Origin: Actinomycetes bacterium
GTDB lineage: Bacteria > Actinomycetota > Acidimicrobiia > Acidimicrobiales > Microtrichaceae
Reading direction: 5' to 3'
Assembly (NCBI GenBank): GCA_023389745.1
Contig: JAEWED010000209.1
Location: 1 to 47,600 of the forward strand
DNA: 47,600 nt
In this document: positions 31,446-41,200 of the stretch, in pieces
Layout: the number at the start of each line of letters is the position of its first letter
Position numbering within the stretch: the first letter of the stretch is position 1
The notes under the pieces: model-generated
Database searches by the model: none
The model's input: only the letters and a program-made list of their open reading frames with translations
What the model was told of the DNA's origin: nothing
Program-made: the position numbers and the translations under genes

Positions 31446-32389
31446 GCGCCGACACGCGGACCGTGGGCTCCGGGGCGACCGCGTCGGCGGTCGAGTCTGC
31501 CCACTACGAACAGGACGAGCTGTGGGAGCACCAGGACGTGCTCGGCGACAGCACCTACCGACCCCGGCTCGACGCCGCCGCGGCGTTCGTGCCCGACCCC
31601 TCGGCGTCGATCCTCGAGGTGGGCGCCGGAGACGGACGCGGCCTGCACCACCTGATCGCCGCCGGCCACGACCCACGTCGACTGATCGCGCTGGACCGCT
31701 CGGGCACCGCGCTGCGCCGCAGCGGGCTCACCGCCGTGCAGGGCAGCGCGGACGAGCTGCCGGTCGCGTCGCGTGGTCTCGACGGCGTCATCTGCGCCGA
31801 GGTGCTCGAACACCTGCCCGCTCCCGTCTACGACCGCGCCCGAGCCGAGCTGGAACGCGTCGCGGACGACTGGCTGATCGTCTCGGTCCCGAACCGGGAG
31901 CGCCGCCACCGCGCCGACATCACCTGCTCGGACTGCGGCTGCCGGTACAACGCGGACCGGCACCTGCGGTCCTTCGCCCCCGAGGACCTGCCCGGACTGT
32001 TCGAGCGGTTTCAGGTCGAGGCCGTCGTCGAGGTCGGACCGCACCAGCCCGTCTACCCACGTCGTGCCCGTCTGGCGATGGAGCGCCGGGGCCTGCTCGT
32101 GCGCCCCGGCTCACCAAGCTGCCCGCAGTGCGGCAAGCGCTACGAGTTCAGCGCCGGCGCCGCACACGACGACCAGCCACCGGCCGGCGAGCAGCCACCC
32201 GCCGATCGACGCGCCGGGGCGTCGTCGAACGACGGTCACACGCGCAGATCGCCGGGCACGGGTGTCGCATCGACGGCGCCGTCACGCACGAGCGCGCTGC
32301 GCTCCGGTGTCTACCGCGCCGGACGCAGGTTCCTGCCGCAGGCGAAGCATCCGTACCACCTGGTCGCCTTCTTCCGCAGAGTGGGCTGA
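31442..32389 (+). CDS. Class I SAM-dependent methyltransferase with two Cys-pair motifs
   Basis: A 315-aa cytoplasmic enzyme. The SAM-binding motif ILEVGAGDGRG is at about residues 55-66, with the acidic LIALDRSG strand and CAEVLEHLP further on (Methyltransf_11 pattern). Two zinc-ribbon-like pairs, CSDCGC near 162 and CPQCGKR near 226, are not part of the basic fold and may bind metal. The C-terminal 80 residues are low complexity, then basic. Its overlap with the sugar transferase gene suggests that it methylates a glycan or a lipid-linked intermediate, which is inferred from context. Confidence 0.85.
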   Translation: MSADTRTVGSGATASAVESAHYEQDELWEHQDVLGDSTYRPRLDAAAAFVPDPSASILEVGAGDGRGLHHLIAAGHDPRRLIALDRSGTALRRSGLTAVQGSADELPVASRGLDGVICAEVLEHLPAPVYDRARAELERVADDWLIVSVPNRERRHRADITCSDCGCRYNADRHLRSFAPEDLPGLFERFQVEAVVEVGPHQPVYPRRARLAMERRGLLVRPGSPSCPQCGKRYEFSAGAAHDDQPPAGEQPPADRRAGASSNDGHTRRSPGTGVASTAPSRTSALRSGVYRAGRRFLPQAKHPYHLVAFFRRVG

Positions 32390-32402
32390 CGGTCGGCCGC
32401 CT

Positions 32403-32448
32403 CAGGCCGCGATCACACCTGCCGTCAGGCCGCGATCACACCTGCCGT
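32403..32448. repeat. Perfect 23-bp tandem duplication between convergent genes
   Basis: Two head-to-tail copies (32403-32425, 32426-32448) contain CCGCGATCACACCTGCCGT. It fills the gap between the methyltransferase stop and the flippase stop. No hairpin is evident. Confidence 0.85.
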
Positions 32449-33701
32449 CAGGCAGCGACAACAGCGAGGGCGCACAGGCCCGCGGCGACCACACCACCGA
32501 CGGCGAGCACCCGGGCGTCGGGTGCGATGCCGCAGCGCCGGCTCGACCACCGGTGCTCGACCGAGATCGTGACGATCGTCGCGGCGGCGACGGCTGCAGC
32601 GGCCGGCACCAGCCCACCGATCGTCGCGACGGCGACCGCGGTCGCGGTGACCACCAGCCGCCCGAGCTCGCAGAGCACCAGCTCACGCGCTGCGCCTGCG
32701 ACCAGCGCCTGGGCGACGGTCGTGCCCAGCAGCAGGCGCCACGGCACCGCGAACGCGAGCACCGCCATGATCGGCGCGACCTCGTCCCAGTCGCCGCCCA
32801 GCACCCACGGCAGCACCGGCGCGGCGACCAGCAGCCCCGCTCCCCCGAGCACGCCGAGCAGCGCGATCTGGCGCAACAACGACCGCGACACCGGGGCGCG
32901 CTGCGCGGCGGGGGTCGCCGCCAGTTCGAGGAACGCCCGCTGGGTGATCGGCGTCGCCATGAACGCGGGGATCACCGACGCCAGCCGGAAGGCGATCACG
33001 TAGATCGACAGGGCGACCGGGCCGAGCAGCCAGCCGATCAGCACGTAGTCGACGTTGGCCACCAGGAAGGTGGTGATCTGACCGAGCCACTCGGCACCGG
33101 CGCGGCCCGGCAGACCCGCGTCGGCGAAGACACCCTGCCAGCCGGTGACCGCGGCGACCTCGACGGCCAGCTTCGCCACCAGCGCCAGTGCGACGGCCCA
33201 GGTCGGCACGTCGGTGAACAGGATCACGACGATGCAGGCGGCGAACACGGCCGAGGCGCCGATCTCGGCGGACACGACCGAGCGGGTGTGCCCGGACTTC
33301 AGCGCTGCGGCCTTGCGGATATACGACTCCCCCGACAGCAGCCACATCGCACCACCCGCGACGACGAGCACGCCGACGGATCCCCCGACGACCGCGCCGA
33401 GCGCCGCGCCGACGACGACCATGACGGCCAGGATGCAGGCGTTGACGCGACGCAGGCGGTCGAGCGACGCTCGGGCGAACCGTTCGCCCGGGTCGGTGCG
33501 GTAGATCGCGAAGCCCAGGCCGAAGTCCGAGACCTGGATCGCGAGCGAGTTCACCACGAACAACGTGGCGATCGGGGCGAACGCGTCCGGGCCGAGCACC
33601 CGTGCGAGCAGCAGCGACGCCAGGCCGAGCACGGCCTGGTCGACCAGCCGGCTCGCGGCGAGTGGCGTGGCCACACCGCCGGCACGGACGCCGAGCTTCA
33701 T
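32448..33701 (-). CDS. Polysaccharide flippase, Wzx/MATE-like
   Basis: A 417-aa integral membrane protein with about 12 hydrophobic helices. The N-terminus (SRLVDQAVLGLASLLLARVLGPDAFAPIA, by parts LVDQAVLGL and ARVLGPDAF) and the mid-region NVDYVLIGWLLGPVALSIYVIAFRL (by parts VDYVLIGWLLG, YVIAFRLA) match the oligosaccharide/teichoic acid flippase family. It would flip a lipid-linked glycan built by the neighbouring enzymes. The ATG at 33701 lies inside the stop of the glycosyltransferase gene (ATGA), which fixes the start. Confidence 0.9.
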   Translation of the reverse strand: MKLGVRAGGVATPLAASRLVDQAVLGLASLLLARVLGPDAFAPIATLFVVNSLAIQVSDFGLGFAIYRTDPGERFARASLDRLRRVNACILAVMVVVGAALGAVVGGSVGVLVVAGGAMWLLSGESYIRKAAALKSGHTRSVVSAEIGASAVFAACIVVILFTDVPTWAVALALVAKLAVEVAAVTGWQGVFADAGLPGRAGAEWLGQITTFLVANVDYVLIGWLLGPVALSIYVIAFRLASVIPAFMATPITQRAFLELAATPAAQRAPVSRSLLRQIALLGVLGGAGLLVAAPVLPWVLGGDWDEVAPIMAVLAFAVPWRLLLGTTVAQALVAGAARELVLCELGRLVVTATAVAVATIGGLVPAAAAVAAATIVTISVEHRWSSRRCGIAPDARVLAVGGVVAAGLCALAVVAA

Positions 33702-34714
33702 CGCTGCCGTCGGACCAGCCGGGACAGCAGCGCGCCCCAGGCACCGGTGCTCCAACCGAGCGCCACCGCACCCGACGCGGCCACGCCGACGACCCGGGCA
33801 CGGATCGGGTGCCCACCGGGACGGGTGCCGCGGTCCTCGATCGCGAGCGCTGCCGCGGCCACGGCCACGGCGGTCGTGGCCTTGTGCCGCGGGGTCAGTC
33901 GCAGCCACCCGAGCACCGCCAGCGCGGCGGCGGGCAGCGCGGCCAGGAGCAGCAGCTGGCGTGGCCGGGGTGGGTCGTCGGTGATGGTCCAGTAGACGAC
34001 CTTCCAGCGGCCGAAGCGCCGGTACTGCGCGAAGAGCTCACCGACGCTCCGGCGCGGCAGGTACTCGACGTCGAGCCCGGCCTCGAACCAGACCACGCCG
34101 CGGCGCCCCATGCGGCGGTTGAGCTCGAAGTCCTGGTTGGTGGCGAAGCGCTCGTCCCAGCCCCCGGCGTCGCGCAGCTCGCCGGTGCGGAACGCGCCCA
34201 GGTACACCGTGTCGGTCGGACCCGAGGGGGCGCCGCTGCGGTACTTGGAGAGGCCCATGCCCCACCGGTTGTTCAGCGCCCGTGCGATGCCGATCGCGTC
34301 GGCCGAGCCGTCGCGGGTGACCGCCCGCTGCGCCCCGCCGGTGACCGCCACGTCGGGGCGTGTCTGCAGCAGCTCGACGCAGCGCCGCACGTAGTCGGGC
34401 GGGATGATCGCCCGGGCGTCGACGCGGCACAGGTACGTCCCCGTCGCCACTTCGAGACCGGCGTTCAGGTTCGCGGGGGTCGACCCGGGACCGCCGGACA
34501 GGATCTCGACCCCGTGGAAACCCGCCCCGTCGAGGATCTCCTTGGCGATCACGGCGGTGTCGTCGCTCGAGTCGACGGTGGCGACGACGACCTGGATCAC
34601 GTCGTGGTCCAGGTCCTGAGCCACCAGCGCGTCGAGGCATCGACCGACGTCGGCGGATTCGTTGCGGGCCGGCACGAGCACGGTCACCAGCGGTGAGGCG
34701 GCGGCTGGATCCAT
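33698..34714 (-). CDS. Glycosyltransferase family 2 (membrane-associated)
   Basis: A 338-aa inverting GT2 enzyme. It starts with the GT-A fold strand VTVLVPARNESADVGRCLDAL, split as VTVLVPARNES and CLDALVAQDL, has a metal-site segment CRVDARAIIP at about residue 97, and the acceptor-site motif GGWDERFATNQDFELNRRMGR (by parts GGWDERF, NQDFELNRRM). Two hydrophobic helices at about 262-285 suggest membrane attachment. Sugar and acceptor unknown. The gene overlaps the flippase and has no ribosome-binding site; the -10-like TAGCCT seven bases before its ATG suggests a leaderless transcript. Confidence 0.92.
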   Translation of the reverse strand: MDPAAASPLVTVLVPARNESADVGRCLDALVAQDLDHDVIQVVVATVDSSDDTAVIAKEILDGAGFHGVEILSGGPGSTPANLNAGLEVATGTYLCRVDARAIIPPDYVRRCVELLQTRPDVAVTGGAQRAVTRDGSADAIGIARALNNRWGMGLSKYRSGAPSGPTDTVYLGAFRTGELRDAGGWDERFATNQDFELNRRMGRRGVVWFEAGLDVEYLPRRSVGELFAQYRRFGRWKVVYWTITDDPPRPRQLLLLAALPAAALAVLGWLRLTPRHKATTAVAVAAAALAIEDRGTRPGGHPIRARVVGVAASGAVALGWSTGAWGALLSRLVRRQR

Positions 34715-34721
34715 CTGGTTA

Positions 34722-34727
34722 AGGCTA
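34722..34727 (-). promoter_or_regulatory. Possible -10 element of a leaderless GT2-flippase transcript
   Basis: TAGCCT on the minus strand, seven bases before the ATG at 34714. It fits the actinobacterial TANNNT pattern of leaderless genes, and no ribosome-binding site exists upstream of that ATG. Confidence 0.4.
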
Positions 34728-34765
34728 ACGGCGAGACGACGACTTCCCCGCGTGCGTCGCGAGGC

Positions 34766-35203
34766 TCAGATGGCGGCGAGCACCGCGCCGAGCACCGACA
34801 GCATCGCTGCCATGGCGCCGAGCAGCGTGAAGTTGTTGGTCCGCATGTCGTTCTGGAGCTCGGCTCGAAACTCCGAGAAGCGTCGGTCCGTCCGTTCGTC
34901 GACCAACTCGAAGCGCACGTCGAGCTGATCGAACCGCCGGTCGATCGCTTCGAACCGCCGGTCGATCTCTTCGAACCGCCGGTCGACCTCTTCGAACCGC
35001 CGGTCGACCTGCTCGAAGCGCCGGTCGACCTGCTCGAAGCGCAGCTCCAGACGGTGCTCGACGTGCAGGAGGTCGCTGCGTGTGGCGACATCAGCCCAGC
35101 CGATCGGCGGAAGGTGCTCCATGAGCGTGCTCGCCTCCTCCCGTCCGAGGACCTCGTCGAGGCGTTCGTGCAGGCGATGTCGGGAACCTTCAGAGATGGT
35201 CAC
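34766..35203 (-). CDS. Small coiled-coil protein with C-terminal membrane helix
   Basis: A 145-aa protein of unknown function. After a 45-residue lead, residues about 50-100 are seven-residue repeats (RRFEQVD, RRFEEVD, RRFEEID, RRFEAID), a textbook coiled coil. The last 20 residues (LLGAMAAMLSVLGAVLAAI) are a tail-anchor-like helix. The repeats are also visible as a 21-bp period in the DNA. Similar to DUF1640-like coiled-coil proteins, which often accompany other systems. Start is GTG 35203, chosen because GGAGG lies six bases upstream. It sits between two glycosyltransferase genes. Confidence 0.75.
   Translation of the reverse strand: MTISEGSRHRLHERLDEVLGREEASTLMEHLPPIGWADVATRSDLLHVEHRLELRFEQVDRRFEQVDRRFEEVDRRFEEIDRRFEAIDRRFDQLDVRFELVDERTDRRFSEFRAELQNDMRTNNFTLLGAMAAMLSVLGAVLAAI
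34926..35045 (-). repeat. 21-bp heptad-encoding tandem repeat
   Basis: Five to six units based on TCGAACCGCCGGTCGA with 21-bp period. Each encodes one heptad of the coiled coil. Neighbouring copies are near identical at the third codon positions, indicating recent duplication. Confidence 0.85.
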
Positions 35204-35305
35204 AGGTGTCCTCCGAGCACAGGACGCGTCGCTCGACGCGGGGATCCAGAACGCGGGGAAGACGGAAACCAGCCTACCAACGAGGTCCGACGACCGCCCT
35301 GGTCA

Positions 35306-36313
35306 TCAGCCCAGCACGTCCTGGGCGGCGGCGGCGAAGGCGGCGGACTGCTGCTCGGTGAGCTCGAAACCGGCGGCGATCAGGCGTTCCACGGTCTGGT
35401 CGTCCGTCAGCGGCTCACACGCCGCGACCCACTCCGCGCCGTGGGCACCTTCGGGAACGAGGATGCCCGCCGCGCCGTGCGCGATCTGCTCGGCCTGCGC
35501 GCCGACGTCACGCACGACCGGCACGACACCGAGTCCCAGCGCGACGGCGGTCGTGATGTTGCCCCACGGGCTCGCCGAGGGGATCAACGCCGCCCGGGAC
35601 TCGCCGACGGTGGACAGCCAGTCGCGCTGCAGCGCGAGCGCGACGGACTTGCTCGGCGGCTCCGCCAGCTCGAGCTGCCACCGGCCATCGGCGCGGAACG
35701 CGTCGACGAGCCCCGACAACTCCGACCGGTGCACCCCGTCCAGGTCGACGACGAGCTGGGAGTCCCGCGGCTCGGGAACGGGCGGTTCCTCGGGCGGCGA
35801 CCCCAGCATGCCGGTCGACATCTCGAAGGGCGGGAACGGGCAGCGCACCAGTCGCTGGCCGCTGCGGGGCTTGAGGCGATCGGCGACGTGGTCGGCGTGG
35901 GCGACCAGGACGTCCGCGCTGCGCAGCAGCTTGCGCAGCCCGATCGAGGAGCTCCTCGAGAAGAAGAACGGACGCGGCAGGTACACGACCTGCACCAGTC
36001 GCGACCCCACCTCGTGGGCCGCGTCGGCCACCCGCTGCTCCTCGTGGGGCATGACGTAGCCCTGGACGAGCACGACCTTGGGCGAGCTCCGCCGGATGTA
36101 CTCGACGGCGAGCTGCACCAGATCGACCTGGTGGGTGTAGCCGGTGAGCGAGCGGCCACGCTCCAGTCCGATCACGTCGCTGCCGGCGAGCACCCCGCCG
36201 AGCGTGGTGAGCACCGTGCAGTGCCGACCGGCGGCCAGACCCTGGGCGTACCACGAGCGCGTCGCCTCGGCGGTCCCGCCCACGCCCGTCCAGTCGATGA
36301 TCAGGACCGTCAC
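35306..36313 (-). CDS. Putative glycosyltransferase (GT4/GT-B-like)
   Basis: A 335-aa cytoplasmic protein. It opens with a nucleotide-binding strand and Gly-rich turn (VLIIDWTGVGGTAEATRSW). A second Rossmann-like half carries ALIPSASPWGNITTAVALGLG and VVPVVRDVGAQAEQI, resembling the donor-site helix of GT-B enzymes. Overall similarity to a known subfamily is weak and the donor sugar is unknown. It starts at GTG 36313, possibly after another GTG. It follows the CRTAC1 gene by 103 bases on the same strand and belongs by type to the glycan cluster. Confidence 0.65.
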   Translation of the reverse strand: MTVLIIDWTGVGGTAEATRSWYAQGLAAGRHCTVLTTLGGVLAGSDVIGLERGRSLTGYTHQVDLVQLAVEYIRRSSPKVVLVQGYVMPHEEQRVADAAHEVGSRLVQVVYLPRPFFFSRSSSIGLRKLLRSADVLVAHADHVADRLKPRSGQRLVRCPFPPFEMSTGMLGSPPEEPPVPEPRDSQLVVDLDGVHRSELSGLVDAFRADGRWQLELAEPPSKSVALALQRDWLSTVGESRAALIPSASPWGNITTAVALGLGVVPVVRDVGAQAEQIAHGAAGILVPEGAHGAEWVAACEPLTDDQTVERLIAAGFELTEQQSAAFAAAAQDVLG

Positions 36314-36416
36314 ACGTCGCCCTTGGTGTCGGTGGCGCGTCGCCCGCTACGACGCAGCTGCCAGTGTGCGACAGCCGATGGGTGCCGTCCACCCGAGCGT
36401 ACCGACCGGTGAACCG

Positions 36417-38288
36417 TCACCCGGGCGGCGATTCCCTGCGGACCGTGACGAGCTGGTCGGCGGTGACGTCGCGCAGCACCTGCGGTTCGGTCGTGCCCGG
36501 CCAGAACACGCGCACCTCGGCCACGGGCGCGTCGAGCGCCCCGAGCCCGACGTGGAACCGTGGGGGTCGCTGCGACTCGTAGGACCCCGACGTCGACACC
36601 GTCTCGACGGCCGGCACGGCACCCGGTGTCGCCACGACCTCGATCCTGGCCCCGTCGCCCCACGGGTTGCCGGGCCGTGTCGGGTCCTCGAGGGCGACGG
36701 TGAGCCAGGCGCGCGCCGCGTCCAGATCGTTGCGGTACAGCCGCGGTGAGGACTCGCCGCTCGGCACCACGAGCAGGTCCAGGTCGCCGTCGCCGTCCAT
36801 GTCGAAGGGCACCACGGCGTGCCCGACGGCGGTGTCGGTCAGGCCGACCGAGTCGGCCACCTGCTGGAACTCGCCGCCGGCGTCACGCATCCAGAAGCGG
36901 TCGGCGTCCTCGCCGAACGAGAACATGAAGTCGGCCTCGGGGCCGCCACCGTCGCGGTTCGCCGTGTCCGACACCCGGAAGCCGTTGGTCGCCATGACGT
37001 CGACGACGCCGCGGTTCGCGAAGTCCTCGGTGGCAGCGCCCCAGCCCCACCCCGCGTCACGCACACCGAGCTCGTCGGTCGCGTCGCGGAAGGTGAAGTC
37101 GCCGTTGCCCAGGTAGAGCCGGTTGCCCGAGCACCCGGTGAAGCCGGACACCGGGCAGTCGTCGGTCGGGTACGAGATCGAGGTGACGAACCAGTCGACG
37201 AGTCCGTCGCCGTCGATGTCGCGCAGCACCGAGCCCATGCCGTTCTCGTCGGTGCCGACCCCGGCCGCGTCGGTGACGTCGACGAAGCGCTCGCCGCGGT
37301 CGTTGCGGAACATGCGGCTCGTGCAGCCGTCGCCGGTGATCGCCAGGTCGATCCATCCGTCGGCGTCGATGTCGGAGAACGAGGCGCTGAACGCGACGAC
37401 CTCGTCGAGCGGCAGGCCCATCTGCTCGGCGCCGTCGACGAAGTGTCCCGTGCCGTCGTTCAGGAAGAGCCGGGAGCGGGTCTGCGGGGCGTCGTCGGCT
37501 CGTGGGAAGTCGGCCTGGGCGAGCAGTGCGCTGGTGGCGCACGTGTCGTCGCCGGCGGTCCGGCCGGTCGCGGCCTCGGCCGCCGCGATCGTGTCGCCGT
37601 CGTAGATCGCGGTGTACCACTGCAGCACCAACAGGTCGAGGTACCCGTCGCCGTTCACGTCGGCCACCGCGGCGCCGTGGTGCTGGGCGCCCTGGTCGGG
37701 GTCCGCCGCGGGCCACTCCAGGCCGTGGGCGGCGGCCGACTCGACGAAGGAGCCGTCGCCCTGGTTGACGAAGAGCTCGTTGGGGCCTTCGTCGACCCCG
37801 GTGGTGAACAGGTCGAGGTCGCCGTCGGCGTCGAGGTCGAAGAACACCGCGGACGACGACCCGAAGCGGTGCCGGGACCCGGCGACGCCGGCCTGTGTCG
37901 CGGTGTCGGTGAACCGGCCGTCGCCGTCGTTGATCATCAGCCGGTTGGGCTGACCCGTGCGCGGCAGGAAGACGTCCAGGTCGCCGTCGCCGTCGACGTC
38001 CGCGACCGCGGCGCCCGAGCTCATGTCGTCGCGCTCGTGCTGAGGTGTCGCCGAGTGCGGTGCGTCGAAGCCCGCCTCGTCGGTGACGTCGGTGAACGCC
38101 AGACCCGCGGCCTCGACGATCGGCTCGATCGGCCCCTTCACGCCGAGCCCGGCGCGGTCGCCGGTCGACGACGGCCCGCTCGGCTCACCGGCGTCGTCGT
38201 CCTCGGTCGTGCAGCCGACGAGCGCGGTGGCGACGAGCACGCCGAGCGCAGCCGTCAGCCACCTCCACCTCGGTGGTCCGTCAGGCAC
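36417..38288 (-). CDS. CRTAC1-family lipoprotein (second copy)
   Basis: A 623-aa paralogue of the protein at 26878-28743. It has a lipobox at LVGC26, FG-GAP/VCBS repeats (VADVDGDGDLDVFLP, FFDLDADGDLDLF, FSDIDADGWIDLAITG) and a C-terminal ASPIC/UnbV domain (VAEVRVFWPGTTEPQVLRDV). Distinctive stretches such as ITGDGCTSR, ENGMGSVLRD and WGWGAA are shared with the paralogue, so one likely arose from the other. The GTG start overlaps the end of the membrane-fusion gene by eight bases, so they are probably co-translated. The substrate is unknown. Confidence 0.9.
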   Translation of the reverse strand: MPDGPPRWRWLTAALGVLVATALVGCTTEDDDAGEPSGPSSTGDRAGLGVKGPIEPIVEAAGLAFTDVTDEAGFDAPHSATPQHERDDMSSGAAVADVDGDGDLDVFLPRTGQPNRLMINDGDGRFTDTATQAGVAGSRHRFGSSSAVFFDLDADGDLDLFTTGVDEGPNELFVNQGDGSFVESAAAHGLEWPAADPDQGAQHHGAAVADVNGDGYLDLLVLQWYTAIYDGDTIAAAEAATGRTAGDDTCATSALLAQADFPRADDAPQTRSRLFLNDGTGHFVDGAEQMGLPLDEVVAFSASFSDIDADGWIDLAITGDGCTSRMFRNDRGERFVDVTDAAGVGTDENGMGSVLRDIDGDGLVDWFVTSISYPTDDCPVSGFTGCSGNRLYLGNGDFTFRDATDELGVRDAGWGWGAATEDFANRGVVDVMATNGFRVSDTANRDGGGPEADFMFSFGEDADRFWMRDAGGEFQQVADSVGLTDTAVGHAVVPFDMDGDGDLDLLVVPSGESSPRLYRNDLDAARAWLTVALEDPTRPGNPWGDGARIEVVATPGAVPAVETVSTSGSYESQRPPRFHVGLGALDAPVAEVRVFWPGTTEPQVLRDVTADQLVTVRRESPPG

Positions 38289-41200
38289 CCCGCCGCTCCA
38301 CGAGCACCTCGCCGGCGGGCACGTCGCGGAGCTCCCGGACGTGTCCGTCGGGCCAGGTCACCCTCACCAGCTCGGCGGTCGTGGCCTCGCCCAGACCGAA
38401 CGACGCGGGTGTCGAGCCGCCGCCCTGGAACGATCCCTCGGCGGTGACGACACGGGTCTGGGGTGCGTCATCGGCGTCGACGTGGACCTCGATGCGGGTG
38501 CCGACGACCAGTGGCGCCGAGGCCTCGGCGGTCACACGGACCGCGAGCGACGTGTTCGACGTCGCGGTCTCGTTGCGGAACAGGCGGGGCCTGCCACCCT
38601 GGCCGACGACCAGCAGGTCGACACGACCGTCGCCGTCGTAGTCGAAGGGCACCAACGCCCGACCGTCGACGTCGTCGGGCAGGCCCGCTGACTCGGCCAC
38701 GTCGGGCCACGCCGTGTCGGCGCCGGCGTTGCGCCACAGCCGCGGCCGGTGGGGATCGGTGCGGCTCCAGAAGGGCCGTTCCTCGGGCGGTGCCAGACGG
38801 GCACGAGCCGAGCGCAGCCCGCCGACCTGCGCCAGGTCCTGGGCGCCGTCCGCGTCGACGTCGATCGCGGCGGCACCCCAGGCCCACGCACCGTCGCCCA
38901 CTCCCAGGGTGCCGGTGCGGTCCTCGAACGTGCCGTCGTCGGAGAGCTGCAGCACCCGGTTGCCGCTGCAGCCGACGATCGGGGTCGACAGCGGGCACTC
39001 GCCGGACTCGGTCGGGTACGCGACACCAGAGGTGAACAGGTCGAGCCGGCCGTCGCCGTCGACGTCGAGCAGCTCGACCGCGCCGGCGTGCTCGACGTCG
39101 AGCTCGTCGAAGGCCTGCGACGGGGCGAACCCGCCGTTGCCGTCGTTCATCAACACCGTGGTGGTGCAGGTCGCGCCGCCGAGCACCAGGTCCGGGTGGC
39201 CGTCGACGTCCAGGTCCACGAACCGGGGAGCGAGGGGCAGCAGCGTCGACACGTCGACGCCGAGCGCCGCGGTGCGGTCCTCGAAGCCGGCGCCCGTGTT
39301 GCGCAGCAGTTGGGTCCTCGACGCAGCGGTGCCCCGCCCGGCGCCGAGCGCCTCGACCACGGCCGGGTCGCACGGCCCACCGGTGGCCTCGGCGGCCGCC
39401 AGCGCGTCGAGCGCGGTGTTGGGGCCGTCCTCGGTGACCATCAGGTCGAGCCGTCCGTCGCCGTCGTAGTCGGCTGCGGCCAGACCCAGCACCGCGGTGT
39501 CCGGGTCGTTCGACGACGCCGTCACCAGACCCCACTGCGCCGCGGACTCGACGAACACCGGACCGCGCCGCAGGTAGAGCTGCAGCGAGGTGCGACCCAG
39601 TCCGGCGACGACCAGGTCGGTCGCCAGGTCGCCGTCGACGTCGGCCCACAGCGCCGCGGACGACGACTGCGGGGTGTCGGTGGGCAGGCCGTACTGCTCG
39701 GTGACGTCGACGAAGCGGCCGTCGTCGTTGCGCAGCAGCACGTTCGCCGCGCCGTCGCGGGTGACGAACACGTCGCCGTCGCCGTCGCCGTCGACATCCG
39801 CGACCGCGGCGCCGCCCTGCAGCGCCGCAGCACCCTCGGGCGGAGCGCCCAGCTCGGCCGGGTCACCTGCGTAGGTGTCCAGGCCGACCTGCGCGGTGAC
39901 CTCACGGAACGCCACGGCCGTGTCGGCCGCGGACGAGCCCGTCGTCGTGATGTCGACGGGCGCCTCGATCGGCCGGGCGCCGCTCAGGTCGAGCTGCTCG
40001 CCGATCGGTTCGCCCTCGGCGTCGAGCTCGGTGACCAACAGGAAGCTGTCGCCGCTGCCGCGCAGCACGAAGGTGCTCTCGAGCGGTCCCGAGGCGCCGT
40101 CGCGCACGACCTGGCCCGTCGCACGCAACGCCAGCTCGGGCGGCGACTGCGGGCCCGGCTCCAGGCGCACGAACGTCGCGACGAGTGCGTCGATCGAGTA
40201 CTCGGCGGGGGCGATGTCACCCGCCGCGATGCCCGCACGGGCCTGCTCCAGGCGCACGCCGGCCAACCCGGCCTGGGCGAGCTCCGCGTCGGCGTCGCGG
40301 TACGCGACCCGTTCGATCTCGAGGTCGTGCACCAGGTCGGTCGCCATCTGCTCGGCCTGGGCCTCGGTGATGTCGGTCGCGCTGCCCGCCGAGCCCGCGT
40401 CGACCTGCACCGGCGGCACCGTCGGCGGCACCGGGACCTCGTCTCGGCGCTCCAGCTGTGCGCCCTGGGCATCGGCGGCGTCACGACCGCCGAGCACGAA
40501 CGTCGTGCCGAGGATCGCGAGCACGACCGCGGCGACCGACAGGAACCGGACCGCGGCCCGGTCGGGACGTCGCTGCGGCACGAGCACCGAACGCAGCCAC
40601 GGACGGATCCGGTCCTGCTCCGAGCCCGGCGCCGGGCACCAGCGCTCGATGAGCTGGGTGAAGATGCACATCACGACCAGGGCGGCGAGCAGGCCGACCT
40701 TGGTGCCGTGCTCACGCGGCTGGGTCGCGATGATGATCCCGGCGGTCGTCGCCACCGAGATGCCGAACAGCATCCGACCGACCCGCCCCCGCGGCGTGGT
40801 CTTGGGGTCGGTGATCATGAAGAAGGTGAAGACGAGCACCTCGGGCGAGATCACCAGCAGCCAGAAGTAGTCCCAACCGCTGATCGGGCCGACGTGCCAG
40901 TTGGCGGTGATGCTGTGGCCGCTCAGCGCGATGACGCCCATCAGCACCGCGAAGGGCACCCAGAAGCCGACCGCCATCGGCCCCTGCCCGACGCGGGTGG
41001 TGATGAACACGCTGCCGCCCAGGATCACGACGAAGGCGATGACCAGGCCGGGGGTGACCGGACCCCACCAGAGCACCTGCGGATCCGCCCAGAACTCGCC
41101 CAGCACCAGGAACGCGACGACGAGCGCGAAGTTCGACGGGTTGAAGATGTGACGGCCGTTGACGCGGATCAGGTGCTTGCTCGCCATGGCGAACACCGCG

